Assembly: GCA_002688155.1 (NCBI GenBank)
Contig: NZCH01000029.1
Location: 1-45,188 of the forward strand
Direction: 5' to 3'
Length of the DNA: 45,188 nucleotides
DNA from: Phycisphaerae bacterium
GTDB lineage: Bacteria; Planctomycetota; Phycisphaerae; Phycisphaerales; Phycisphaeraceae
Part shown: positions 27,847 to 37,000 of the stretch, one piece after another
Layout: each line of letters opens with the position of its first letter
Numbering within the stretch: position 1 is the stretch's first letter
Made by a program: the position numbers and the translations under genes
Notes under the pieces: model-generated
Database searches by the model: none
What the model was told of the DNA's origin: nothing
The model's input: the letters and a program-made list of their open reading frames with translations, nothing else

Positions 27847-28869
27847 GTGTTGGCCAGGAAGCAGCCCGATAGTTCGATCAAAAACCAGCTCGACGATCTG
27901 ATATTGCAGATCGAGCAGAAAGACGAGCGCTTTCGCCAGATTGTTGGGCTGGCGGAAGCAGCCTCCGCCTCCAGCCAGACCACCGATACCCCTTTGGCGC
28001 CGGTTACCGCTGAACCGGCGTCGGAACATGACGAGCAGGGTTCTCCTGAACTTGAGCAGATACTCGACGATCTGGAAGATGTGTTCGAGACGCCGCAGCA
28101 GGTATCAGCGCAGAGCGCAGACGAGCCTTTGAGCACGGATTCAACCACCACCGCCGGTGAACTCGCCGACCAGATTCAGGAACTGCTTAACAAAGCGTTG
28201 CAGACACAGGCCGACACGAAGTCGACAGCTGATGAAGCGCCCGTTGCGCAGACACCACCGGCTGAATCACCGCTCACCGACAATACGACAAGTGGTATTT
28301 CAAGCGCCGCAAAACCGGCTGATGAACCCGGCGCACTTGAGGAAGACCTCGACGTGTACCTGGCTGATCGCGCGGATGACGCGGTGGCGGGTGACTTTGA
28401 GACAGTCAAACAGGTCCCTGGAGCAAACGGCGACGTCGCCGACGCGCCGGCAAATAAGACCGATGTCGAGCTGGAGGATGCTTTCGAAACGTCCCGGCAA
28501 GCCGCGGGCGGGATCGACGCCGTTGACACGGAGTCGGTCAAGGCGCCCGAACAGGCAGCCGCATCCGAACAAGGCAGTACCGCCGCCGACGTCTTGCGTG
28601 AACTCGACGAACAGCCGCCGCCCACCGCCGCCGAGCAGGATGGTGTGCCAAAGCCCGCTGGTCCGACATTGCGCAAACGCCTCGCGATCATCGTGACCGG
28701 CGCACGACTGGCCGCTTGGCCTCTGCGCATTGTCTGCGCCGTAATCTACAAGCCCTTTGGCAAGATCTCCAGGCCGACGCGCGACCTGATCGGTTACTTC
28801 GCGCTGCTGCAGCTGTTCATCGGCTCGGTCATACTGATCAACGCGGGCATCAAGTGGCTCGTGTCGTGA
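27847..28869 (+). CDS. Hypothetical acidic low-complexity protein with C-terminal membrane segment
   Basis: GTG start (27847) after GGAG; coiled N-terminus LDDLILQIEQKDERFRQIV, long Asp/Glu/Ala/Thr/Pro-rich region, C-terminal YFALLQLFIGSVILINAGIKWLVS. Confidence 0.7.
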   Translation: MLARKQPDSSIKNQLDDLILQIEQKDERFRQIVGLAEAASASSQTTDTPLAPVTAEPASEHDEQGSPELEQILDDLEDVFETPQQVSAQSADEPLSTDSTTTAGELADQIQELLNKALQTQADTKSTADEAPVAQTPPAESPLTDNTTSGISSAAKPADEPGALEEDLDVYLADRADDAVAGDFETVKQVPGANGDVADAPANKTDVELEDAFETSRQAAGGIDAVDTESVKAPEQAAASEQGSTAADVLRELDEQPPPTAAEQDGVPKPAGPTLRKRLAIIVTGARLAAWPLRIVCAVIYKPFGKISRPTRDLIGYFALLQLFIGSVILINAGIKWLVS

Positions 28870-28879
28870 CACCCGCGGC

Positions 28880-30052
28880 TCATCCGGGCCATGGCACGCG
28901 ATAATCCAGCATGACGTCGTCACCGATTCGTTTGGTCGCGCGCAGTTGCATCGCCGGTACGGATGCGATCGTGTCAAACGTCAGCCCGCGCACAGCCGGC
29001 AGGGCGTTTTCGTCGCCAAGGAGTTTTGCCGCGACGAAGACGATCGCTTGATCAACCAGTTGCTGGCGGAACATCTCACCCAGCAGCGTCGCGCCGCCTT
29101 CGACCAGCAGGTTTGTGGCGTCATATTCGCTCACCAGGTATTTGAGCAACGGAGTCAGCACAAGGCGGGCCGGATGCGAGCGGTCATGGGGCAGTGGCAG
29201 CAATTCAATGTGCGGCAATTGCGAACGGTTGCCATCGTTCGTGTGATGTTCGGACGTGTCGTGTGTCACCGCGATGATGGTTTGGTTTTGCGTACTTTGC
29301 GAACCCGCAAGAGGCTGGAAAACGGCGGCGTGCGCGGGTGTGCGCAGATTCGGGTCGACCACGACACGCCGCGCGACACGTTTGATGGGCACGTCGCGCG
29401 CGGTCAGTTGCGGATTGTCGGCGATGACGGTGCCCGCGCCGACCATGCTCGCATCGACGCGAGCGCGAAGCTGGTGGACTACCCGCCGGCTGGCGGGACT
29501 ACTGATCCACTGGCTGTCGCCGGTGCGTGTCGCGATTCTGCCATCAACGGTTTGTGCCCACTTGGCGATTACCCATGGCAGTCCTCTCGTGGTGCGCTTG
29601 ATGTACGGTGCGATCTGCGCTTGCGCGTCACTTTCACACAACCCGACGTGTGTTTCGATGCCCGCGTCGCGTAGTTTCGCGATGCCTTTACCTTCAACGA
29701 GGGGGTTGGGATCGCGCATGGCGATGATGATCCGCTGCGGGCGGGCGTCAATCAGCGCGTCAACACACGGCGGCGTTTTGCCATGGTGCGTACATGGCTC
29801 GAGCGTGATGTACATGTCACATGTCGACGGGGCGACACCGCCCACCCGCGCAACGCGCAGCGCGTCCACTTCCGCATGCGCGGCGCCGAATTTGCGGTGG
29901 TGCCCCTTCGCTACGACCCGCCCTTTGCGCACGAGTACGGCGCCGACCATTGGGTTGGGCTCAACCCGGCCCTGACCGCGACGTGCCTGCTTGAGCGCTT
30001 CTCGCATATGCGCCGTCGCCTGAGCGTCCAAGGTGAATGTGTCGTTCATCAT
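28880..30052 (-). CDS. ribD: Bifunctional diaminohydroxyphosphoribosylaminopyrimidine deaminase / 5-amino-6-(5-phosphoribosylamino)uracil reductase
   Basis: VEPNPMVGAVLVRKGRVVAKGHHRKFGAAHAEVDAL...YITLEPCTHHGKTPPCVDALI...WAQTVDGRIATRTGDSQWIS. Confidence 0.93.
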   Translation of the reverse strand: MMNDTFTLDAQATAHMREALKQARRGQGRVEPNPMVGAVLVRKGRVVAKGHHRKFGAAHAEVDALRVARVGGVAPSTCDMYITLEPCTHHGKTPPCVDALIDARPQRIIIAMRDPNPLVEGKGIAKLRDAGIETHVGLCESDAQAQIAPYIKRTTRGLPWVIAKWAQTVDGRIATRTGDSQWISSPASRRVVHQLRARVDASMVGAGTVIADNPQLTARDVPIKRVARRVVVDPNLRTPAHAAVFQPLAGSQSTQNQTIIAVTHDTSEHHTNDGNRSQLPHIELLPLPHDRSHPARLVLTPLLKYLVSEYDATNLLVEGGATLLGEMFRQQLVDQAIVFVAAKLLGDENALPAVRGLTFDTIASVPAMQLRATKRIGDDVMLDYRVPWPG

Positions 30053-30138
30053 TGGTGCACCGTACGCAATTCGCCCCGATCATCGTATATCATTGGCCGC
30101 GATTTCAAAGCCCGAATCTCTGCTCTGGAGAACCGGAC

Positions 30139-31089
30139 ATGAAATGGCTGTTCAAGGCCGTGCTGCTACTGGTCATCCTCGCGATCATCGGCGTGGGCGT
30201 ATTTGTGTATTACATCGACGCCGTGGTGCGCAAAGGCGTCGAAGAAGGTGGTACGTACGCGTTGGGTGTCGACGTGACGCTCGGCGGCGCGGACGTTGAC
30301 CTGATGGGCGGCACGTGCGAAATCAACGGTCTGCGAGTCGACAACCCACCACCATTTAAGGCGCCCTGCTTTCTCGATATGGATCACGCCGACATGAACG
30401 TGTCGCTGGGATCTCTGCGCGAGGACACGGTGCGCATGCCGAAACTGTCGCTCATTGGGCTTGAAATGTTCCTCGAAAAGAAGGGTGAATCATCAAACTA
30501 CGGCGCGATTCTCGAAAACGTGAAGCGACTGGAGCGTGGCGAGAAAGATCAGGCCAAAGAGCCGTGCAAGAAATTCGTCATTGAGACCGTCACCGTGCGC
30601 GATATCACCGTGCACGCCGATGTTGAAGTCCCGCTTGCGGGAACGAAGCGCGTTGACGTCACCGTGCCTGAAATTCAACTGCACAATGTCGGTTCGGACA
30701 CGGACAGCGGCGTGCTCATGGAAGAACTCACACCGCTGATCCTTAAGGCGATTCTGACGACGCTGGTGGAACAGGGCGCCGGGATCCTGCCCGACATTCT
30801 CGTGGGCGAATTGAGCAACACGCTCAAGTCGCTCAGTGACCTGAAAGGGCTGGGCATGCAAGTCATCGGCGACGTCGTCGAAGGGCAGGCAAGGCAGATC
30901 GTCGAACAGGCCATCGAAGAAGTGGGCAAGGCGATCGAGGGCACGGCCAGGGATGTGACCAAACAGGCCGACAAGGCCGTCGAGGGTGCTGCTGACAGCG
31001 TCGGTAAGGAAGCAGGTAAAGTGCTCGAAGGATTTGGCGATCTGCTCGACGGCGACAAGAAGGATGACGAATCGAAGCCGGTGAAGTAA
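30139..31089 (+). CDS. AsmA-like membrane-anchored protein with amphipathic-helix-rich C-terminus
   Basis: N-terminal TM anchor MKWLFKAVLLLVILAIIGVGVFVYYI; VTLGGADVDLMGGTCEINGLRVDNPPPF AsmA/DUF748-like; C-terminal GKAIEGTARDVTKQADKAVEGAADSVGKEAGKVLEGFG. Confidence 0.65.
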   Translation: MKWLFKAVLLLVILAIIGVGVFVYYIDAVVRKGVEEGGTYALGVDVTLGGADVDLMGGTCEINGLRVDNPPPFKAPCFLDMDHADMNVSLGSLREDTVRMPKLSLIGLEMFLEKKGESSNYGAILENVKRLERGEKDQAKEPCKKFVIETVTVRDITVHADVEVPLAGTKRVDVTVPEIQLHNVGSDTDSGVLMEELTPLILKAILTTLVEQGAGILPDILVGELSNTLKSLSDLKGLGMQVIGDVVEGQARQIVEQAIEEVGKAIEGTARDVTKQADKAVEGAADSVGKEAGKVLEGFGDLLDGDKKDDESKPVK

Positions 31090-31119
31090 CCGTGATCGCC
31101 CGTGGGTTGCGTTGAATGC

Positions 31120-31920
31120 TCACCGATTCCCGTAAATCACCGGATTGATGCAGGGATTGTCCAGGTAAGAAGTAAGGTCATGTGGCTCGTCGACCGGCGC
31201 CGATTTTTCGGTGCGCATGTGAATGGCCAGGCTTCTGCGCGGCGTGTCCGAGACATTGGCTCCGCTGGCGTGGAAGGTCAGCCGATCGTGGAAGCTCACG
31301 CCGCCGGCGGGCAGCAGAACGGGCGCGGGATCCCACGCGTGCCCGTGCGTCTTCAGGTTTCGCTGCTGTTCTTGAAGGTCCTGGCCGAAGAAATCGCTGC
31401 CGCCCACGAGGTGGCCCCAGTGGTTGGACCCGCGCAGAAAAGTCATCGGCCCGCAGTCGGCCTGCACGTCGCTCAACGCGAACCACGCGGTGAACAACTG
31501 ACTGTCCTTTTGCCAGGAGGTCCAGTAATCACGGTCCTGGTGCCAGCCTATGTTCGTGTGAGCTTGCGCGCTCGGCGGCGAGGAGGGCTTGTACAACAAT
31601 TGTGTCCACCACACCTGAATCATGGCCCCGCCCGTGACACGGGCCGCCAGTTCACCCAGTGCCGGGTGACTGACCAGATCGTAGATCGCCTGGTTGGCGC
31701 GTTGTGGGTTCTCGATCTTGCAGAGTTGGTTCGGATCGTCACCGGGTTTCCAGTTCGATCCGTTGGGCTCGTCGCCTCGGTCGTACCGGCCATGGCGCAC
31801 CTCGTCCATGCCGGCGACCGCCGCCTCGACGATGTCGCGCGGCAACACGGGATGATCGACGATGAAAAAGCCATCGGCGAGGTATTGCTCGTGTGGTGGT
31901 GTTTGCACGTCTGCGCCCAT
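31120..31920 (-). CDS. Phytanoyl-CoA dioxygenase (PhyH) family protein, copy 2
   Basis: EQYLADGFFIVDHPVLPRDIVEAAVAGMDEV...NIGWHQDRDYWTSW...LFTAWFALSDVQADCGPMTFLRGSNHWG...VSFHDRLTFHASGANVS. Confidence 0.88.
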   Translation of the reverse strand: MGADVQTPPHEQYLADGFFIVDHPVLPRDIVEAAVAGMDEVRHGRYDRGDEPNGSNWKPGDDPNQLCKIENPQRANQAIYDLVSHPALGELAARVTGGAMIQVWWTQLLYKPSSPPSAQAHTNIGWHQDRDYWTSWQKDSQLFTAWFALSDVQADCGPMTFLRGSNHWGHLVGGSDFFGQDLQEQQRNLKTHGHAWDPAPVLLPAGGVSFHDRLTFHASGANVSDTPRRSLAIHMRTEKSAPVDEPHDLTSYLDNPCINPVIYGNR

Positions 31921-32020
31921 GGCCCGAAGCAACTTTAAATGCCAACCCATTGTGGCGGATGGGTGCGCGAGTTGGCAAATGCGCATAGCAGCGTCCAGTG
32001 CAAACCGCACTGGCGCGGGA

Positions 32021-32365
32021 TCACGCCTGGAACGAACTGCCGCATCCGCACGTGCTGGTCGCGTTGGGGTTGCTGAACACAAACCCGCGGCCCATGACCT
32101 CGTCCTTAAAGTCGATCGTTGTGCCGTTGAGATACAGATACGATTTGGGATCGCAGATCACGGAAAGTCCGTCCTTGTCGAACGCCTCGTCGTTGTCGTT
32201 GACGTTTTCCGTCAGGTCGAGGATGTACGAGAACCCCGAACATCCCCCGCCCTTGACACCCACGCGCAGGCGCACGTTTTGCGGTTCAAGATTTCCGTCC
32301 TGGGATTGCTGATCGATGATCGTCTTGATCTCGCGAATGGCGGTTTCTGTCAGTTCGATGGCCAT
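32021..32365 (-). CDS. IscA/HesB-family iron-sulfur cluster assembly protein
   Basis: LRVGVKGGGCSGFSYILDL...CGCGSSF. Confidence 0.92.
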   Translation of the reverse strand: MAIELTETAIREIKTIIDQQSQDGNLEPQNVRLRVGVKGGGCSGFSYILDLTENVNDNDEAFDKDGLSVICDPKSYLYLNGTTIDFKDEVMGRGFVFSNPNATSTCGCGSSFQA

Positions 32366-32477
32366 GATGGGCTCCTGTGGGAAACACGTGATCGGTGGAC
32401 ATTGTACGTGTCGTGCTGGTGACGACCGCAGCGTACGCAGGCGGCGGTCGTGGATGCCTTTACGATCGTCCAGACGA

Positions 32478-32897
32478 TCAGTTGGCTGCAGCCGCGGCGG
32501 GCTGGTTAACTTGCTGGTCCTGTTTTTTCTTGTAGTCGGCGATCGCGGCCTTGATCGCGTCCTCCGCGAGGACCGAACAGTGTATCTTCACCGGCGGCAG
32601 GCTCAACTCCTGCACGATCTGGGTGTTCTTGATCGCCTCAGCCTCTTCGACGGTCCTGCCTTTCATCCATTCGGTCGCCAGCGAGGACGACGCGATGGCC
32701 GACCCGCAGCCGAAGGTCTTGAACTTGGTGTCTTCGATGACGCCGGTCTGCGGGTTGACCTTGATCTGCAGTTTCATCACGTCACCGCATTCTGGCGCGC
32801 CCACGATGCCTGTTCCGACGTCGGGCGCATCCTTGTCCAGGTTCCCCACGTTGCGCGGGTGTTCGTAATGTTCGATGACTTTTTCGCTGTATGCCAT
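32478..32897 (-). CDS. iscU: Fe-S cluster scaffold IscU/NifU N-terminal type
   Basis: MAYSEKVIEHYEHPRNVGNLDKD...VGAPECGDVMKLQI...FKTFGCGSAIASSS...KIHCSVLAEDAIKAAI; three scaffold Cys present. Confidence 0.95.
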   Translation of the reverse strand: MAYSEKVIEHYEHPRNVGNLDKDAPDVGTGIVGAPECGDVMKLQIKVNPQTGVIEDTKFKTFGCGSAIASSSLATEWMKGRTVEEAEAIKNTQIVQELSLPPVKIHCSVLAEDAIKAAIADYKKKQDQQVNQPAAAAAN

Positions 32898-32976
32898 GAT
32901 CGCGGCTCCTTAATGTTGATTGCAATCAGTCAGTCTTTTGTCGGAACAGTCATCAGTCGCGGCAGGCGCTGCGCCA

Positions 32977-34197
32977 TCAATGCGCCGCCCACTCAACCTT
33001 GGACAGGTCGACGCCTTCCAGCACCATGTCGTAAAGCGGGCTCATCATCAAAAGGTGCTGTGCCGCGTGGATGACCTTGTCCACGACGTAGTCGACTTCC
33101 TCCTCGGTGTTGAACCGGCCCAGGCCGAACCGGATCGAACTGTGCGCCAGTTCGTCGCTGGCGCCCAGCGCCTTGAGTATGTACGAAGGTTCGAGCGACG
33201 CGGATGTACATGCCGAGCCTGACGACAGTGCAATGTCCTTGAGCGCCATCAGCAGCGACTCGCCTTCAACGTAGGGGAAACTGAGGTTCGCGGTGTGCGG
33301 CAGCCGGCGGGTCGGATGGCCGTTGAGCACGGCGGTCTCGACTTGGCCGGTGATGCCGTTGACCAGCTTGTGGCTCAGGCCCGCGAGTCGAATCGCCTCG
33401 TTGGCCATTTCGTTGTTGCAGATTTCGGCCGCGGCGCCCATGCCGACAATGCCCGGCACATTGAGCGTGCCCGACCGCATGCCGCGCTCGTGGCCGCCGC
33501 CTTCCATGATCGGTTCGAGCCTCACGCGTGGCCTGCGCCGCCGTACGTACAGCACGCCCACGCCTTTGGGGCCGTACATCTTGTGCGCTGACGCGGACAG
33601 CAGGTCGATTCCCGCCTCGTTTACGTCCGCCGGCATCTTGCCCACGTACTGCGTCGCGTCTGTATGAAAGATGACGCCTTTTTCCCTGCAGACCTTACCG
33701 ATTTCGGGCACTTCGTTGATCGTGCCGATCTCGTTGTTGGCCCACATGATCGTGACGAGGATCGTGTCGTCGCGTATCGCCTCGGCGATCTGCTGAGCGT
33801 ACACGATGCCGTAGCCGTCCGGCTCGAGCCACGTCACGTCGTAGCCTAGCTTCGCAAGCCGCTTGCATGGGTCGATCACGGCCTTGTGCTCCATCGTGGA
33901 CGTGATGATGTGCCTGCCTTTTTCCGCGTACATGTGCGCGGCACCCTTGATCGCCAGGTTGTTCGATTCCGTGGCCCCGCCAGTCCAGAGGATCTCTTTC
34001 GGATCGGCGCCAATCAGCGCACCGAACTGCCGGCGTGCGTTGTTCACGGCGCCCTCCGCCTCCCAGCCGAAGCTGTGGTTACGGCTCGCCGCGTTACCGA
34101 ACTTCTCGGTGAAGTAAGGCAGCATCTGTTCGAGCACACGCGGATCCACGCGCGTTGTCGCGTTGTTATCCATGTAAATCGGTATTTCAACTGCCAT
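32977..34197 (-). CDS. iscS: Cysteine desulfurase IscS/NifS
   Basis: IYMDNNATTRVDPRVLEQMLPYF...DLLSASAHKMYGPKGVGVLYVRRR...SSGSACTSASLEPSYILKALG. Confidence 0.94.
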   Translation of the reverse strand: MAVEIPIYMDNNATTRVDPRVLEQMLPYFTEKFGNAASRNHSFGWEAEGAVNNARRQFGALIGADPKEILWTGGATESNNLAIKGAAHMYAEKGRHIITSTMEHKAVIDPCKRLAKLGYDVTWLEPDGYGIVYAQQIAEAIRDDTILVTIMWANNEIGTINEVPEIGKVCREKGVIFHTDATQYVGKMPADVNEAGIDLLSASAHKMYGPKGVGVLYVRRRRPRVRLEPIMEGGGHERGMRSGTLNVPGIVGMGAAAEICNNEMANEAIRLAGLSHKLVNGITGQVETAVLNGHPTRRLPHTANLSFPYVEGESLLMALKDIALSSGSACTSASLEPSYILKALGASDELAHSSIRFGLGRFNTEEEVDYVVDKVIHAAQHLLMMSPLYDMVLEGVDLSKVEWAAH

Positions 34198-34699
34198 AAA
34201 CATTCCTCTGATCTAAGCGCGAATCGCCCCATTTCCCTTCGATCCCGATACTGACCAGCGAAGGTGCCTGGCCACCACCGAGCGCAAAATCCGCGAGGGT
34301 GACCTCGCGCAGGAAGTCCACCAGCCGCTGATTGAGCTGGCGAATTGGCTGGTGAACCGGACAGACCTGCGCGATCTCGCAGCCAACCTCAGCGATGGCC
34401 GTGTCGTCGACGCAGCACGGCGCCAACCGCGCCGGTCCCTCGATGGCATCGACCACGTCCAACAACGTCACTTCCGATGGGTCGGCTAAGAGCTGGTAGC
34501 CGCCATGCGCCCCACGCGTCGAGTCGATGACGCCGCAGTGGGCCAGGTCCTTGAGGATGTTCATCAGCAGGGGGACAGGCAGTTTGAGCTGCTCAGCGAT
34601 TTGCCGGGCGCTGACCACCGGCTGGCCCGCGAGCCGCTGCTGGCCCAGGTACGCAAGGGCAACGAGTGCGTAATCCGTTTTGCGTGAGAAACTCAGCAT
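34187..34699 (-). CDS. Rrf2-family transcriptional regulator, IscR-like
   Basis: MLSFSRKTDYALVALAYLGQQ...ARQIAEQLKLPVPLLMNILKDLAHCGVIDSTRGAHGGYQLL, Cys cluster PCCVDDTAIAEVGCEIAQVCPVHQ; heads the isc cluster. Confidence 0.92.
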   Translation of the reverse strand: MLSFSRKTDYALVALAYLGQQRLAGQPVVSARQIAEQLKLPVPLLMNILKDLAHCGVIDSTRGAHGGYQLLADPSEVTLLDVVDAIEGPARLAPCCVDDTAIAEVGCEIAQVCPVHQPIRQLNQRLVDFLREVTLADFALGGGQAPSLVSIGIEGKWGDSRLDQRNVYGS

Positions 34700-34752
34700 C
34701 GCTTCCTTAGTTAAGAACGAGTCTCAATCACCGCCATGCAGGGTATTATATA

Positions 34753-34767
34753 GTACTATTTTAGTAC
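34753..34767. promoter_or_regulatory. Candidate Rrf2/IscR operator, GTACTA-TTT-TAGTAC
   Basis: Perfect 6-bp inverted arms with 3-nt spacer, about 54 bp upstream of the iscR ATG, between iscR and divergent nuoA. Confidence 0.5.
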
Positions 34768-34926
34768 GATTTCAAGGGGTTTGGCTTAAATTTCTAAAAA
34801 TTCTAAACAATAGGGGGTAGTTGACCATCTACCCGTTGGTGCTCTAGATGAGGCAAGACGGGCGCCAGGCAGTTGTATGCGTCTATCCGTGTCCGTATTA
34901 TGTGCCACTGTTTTGGAGTTGTACGA

Positions 34927-35376
34927 ATGCAGCAAATGCTATCGGTTGCGATCTTTCTTGGCCTGGGCGTAGTTTTTGTGTTTGGCAATCTGCTCATTGG
35001 CAAACTTCTGCGCCCGAGCATGCCCAACACGGAAAAGAAAGCGATCTACGAGTGCGGCGAGCCAACCATTGGCACCAGTTGGGTGCAGTTTGACCTGCGG
35101 TTTTACATCGTGGCGTTGTTTTATCTGATCTTTGATGTTGAGGTGGCGCTGATATATCCGTGGGCGGTGGTGTACGGCGAACAGCCGGGCGTCGCGCTGG
35201 CGGTGGGGTTTCCGTTCATTGCGATCGTAGTGATTGGTTTTGTCTACGAATGGTATTCGGGCAGCCTTGATTGGGTGCGCAGCAGTATTAACACGAGTTT
35301 TAAGTCAACGACAGGTATCGACATGGGGGCTTTGGCGCGCCGTGACCCCGAAGCGCTCGAAGATGACGCTCCGTGA
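34927..35376 (+). CDS. nuoA: NADH-quinone oxidoreductase subunit A
   Basis: YECGEPTIGTSWVQFDLRFYIVALFYLIFDVEVALIYPWAVVY. Confidence 0.92.
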   Translation: MQQMLSVAIFLGLGVVFVFGNLLIGKLLRPSMPNTEKKAIYECGEPTIGTSWVQFDLRFYIVALFYLIFDVEVALIYPWAVVYGEQPGVALAVGFPFIAIVVIGFVYEWYSGSLDWVRSSINTSFKSTTGIDMGALARRDPEALEDDAP

Positions 35377-35481
35377 GTGTCACGTGTTGACCATGTGTGG
35401 GTGGCAGCGGGATGCCGGTCACCTTCAGCGCCAGGGATTCATCCAAACTAACTTTGGTGTTTTGCCCTCGATCACATTCAT

Positions 35482-36099
35482 ATGCCTGATCGATACAGAT
35501 CCATCTTGCTTTTCGGCGGCCCCGGCGTGGGCAAAGGCACACAAGGCACGGTGCTTGGCTCGATCCTCGGGTTATTCCACTGCGCCTCAGGCGATATCTT
35601 TCGGTCAATCGATCCGAACAGCGAGCCTGGCAGGACCTTCATGCGGTACAGCGCCCAGGGCGAACTGGTGCCTGATGACATCACCGTCAAGCTTTGGGCG
35701 CAGCAGATGTGCGCCTGGATCGAAGAAGGCCGGTACGCGGTCGACCGCGACCTGCTTGTTCTTGACGGCATCCCGCGCACCGCAGATCAGGCGCGAATCA
35801 TGGATCAGAGCATCAATGTTCTCAAGATCATTCATCTGGTGTGCCCGGATCGGGAAACGATCGTTCAGCGGATAAAGCGCCGGGCGCTTAAGCAAAACCG
35901 CAAGGACGATGCCGTCGAGGATGTGATCCGTAACCGATGGTCCGTCTATGATCAGGAGACGAAACCGGTGATCGAACATTACCCGCCCGATCGAGTCGTC
36001 GAGGTCAATGCCCTTGAGCAGCCTGTCGAGGTGATCCGCGCGGTGCTGGACGTAATCATGCCGATCTGGCTCGAGAATTTTGCGCCGTTCGAAGAATGA
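35482..36099 (+). CDS. Adenylate kinase-like nucleoside monophosphate kinase
   Basis: ILLFGGPGVGKGTQGTVLG P-loop, ASGDIFRS, LVLDGIPRTADQARIMD. Confidence 0.82.
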   Translation: MPDRYRSILLFGGPGVGKGTQGTVLGSILGLFHCASGDIFRSIDPNSEPGRTFMRYSAQGELVPDDITVKLWAQQMCAWIEEGRYAVDRDLLVLDGIPRTADQARIMDQSINVLKIIHLVCPDRETIVQRIKRRALKQNRKDDAVEDVIRNRWSVYDQETKPVIEHYPPDRVVEVNALEQPVEVIRAVLDVIMPIWLENFAPFEE

Positions 36100-36121
36100 C
36101 CTGCCAATTTCAGGGCCGCGC

Positions 36122-36154
36122 AAAAAAAAGGCCGTGCTGGTTTCCACCAGCACG
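36122..36154 (-). terminator. Rho-independent terminator for the minus-strand HTH-REC gene
   Basis: Minus strand CGTGCTGGT-GGAA-ACCAGCACG followed by GCC and TTTTTTTT. Confidence 0.85.
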
Positions 36155-36252
36155 ACCCGAATATTTGCGGCTTGCATGACGGGTCCGACCGTTGGTCCTC
36201 CATGATCCAGCCGCCGCTTCGCGCATCCCTGGGAAGCGGATGAATGCTGCAA

Positions 36253-36831
36253 TCAACAGATGACTGACGTCGCTTCCTCGACCGCTTCGATGACCTGTCG
36301 CACATGGAACGGCTTCTTCAGGTAACCGGCGAAGCCCTGGTGCAATAGCTGCTGTGCCTGACCGTCGGTGAGCTTGCCGCTCATCGAGATGACCTTGCAC
36401 AGCTGCAGGTCCGGATTGTCACGTACGAGTTTCAGTACCGCCTCACCGTTCACGTCGCCCAGGTGCATGTCGAGCAGCATCACATGAGGCCGAAACTTCT
36501 CGCATTCCACACCGGCTTCAAAACCGGAGTGCGCGATGACGACCTCATAACTGGCCTGTTCCACCAGTACCTTTTCGAGCACCTCGACGATCTCCGCTTC
36601 ATCGTCGACGATCAGCACGCGCGTCTGCCCGCTCTGCAGTCCATCGAGCGGAATCTGATGCGCTTTCATGAAACGAATCAGGGAGTTGAGCGGGATTCGC
36701 CGGTCCTTGGAACCGGGGATTCGGTACCCGCGAAGCTGACCCGAATCGAACCATTTGCTGACGGTCCGAGGCGCAACATTGCAAATTTTGGACACCTCAC
36801 CGGTGGTCAATATGTCCTTGTGTCTCGCCAT
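36253..36831 (-). CDS. N-terminal excisionase/MerR-like helix-turn-helix fused to C-terminal response-regulator receiver domain
   Basis: ILTTGEVSKICNVAPRTVSKWFDSGQLRGYRIPGSKDRRIPLNSLIRFMKAHQIPL then VLIVDDEAEIVEVLEKVL...HVMLLDMHLGDVNG...VISMSGKL...GYLKKPF. Confidence 0.88.
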   Translation of the reverse strand: MARHKDILTTGEVSKICNVAPRTVSKWFDSGQLRGYRIPGSKDRRIPLNSLIRFMKAHQIPLDGLQSGQTRVLIVDDEAEIVEVLEKVLVEQASYEVVIAHSGFEAGVECEKFRPHVMLLDMHLGDVNGEAVLKLVRDNPDLQLCKVISMSGKLTDGQAQQLLHQGFAGYLKKPFHVRQVIEAVEEATSVIC

Positions 36832-37000
36832 AATTCTGATCACCTTTCTCCAGAATCCTCCGAACTGTCCGGTTGCGCACCTTCCGACTTGAGATTCATC
36901 GGACAATCCCACGGCCGGATTAACCGGCGCGATCCGAAAAATGAGCGCGCGGATCACACGAAAGTCCCTTGCCGCGCGTGTGACACTTCGTTTTTGTTTG

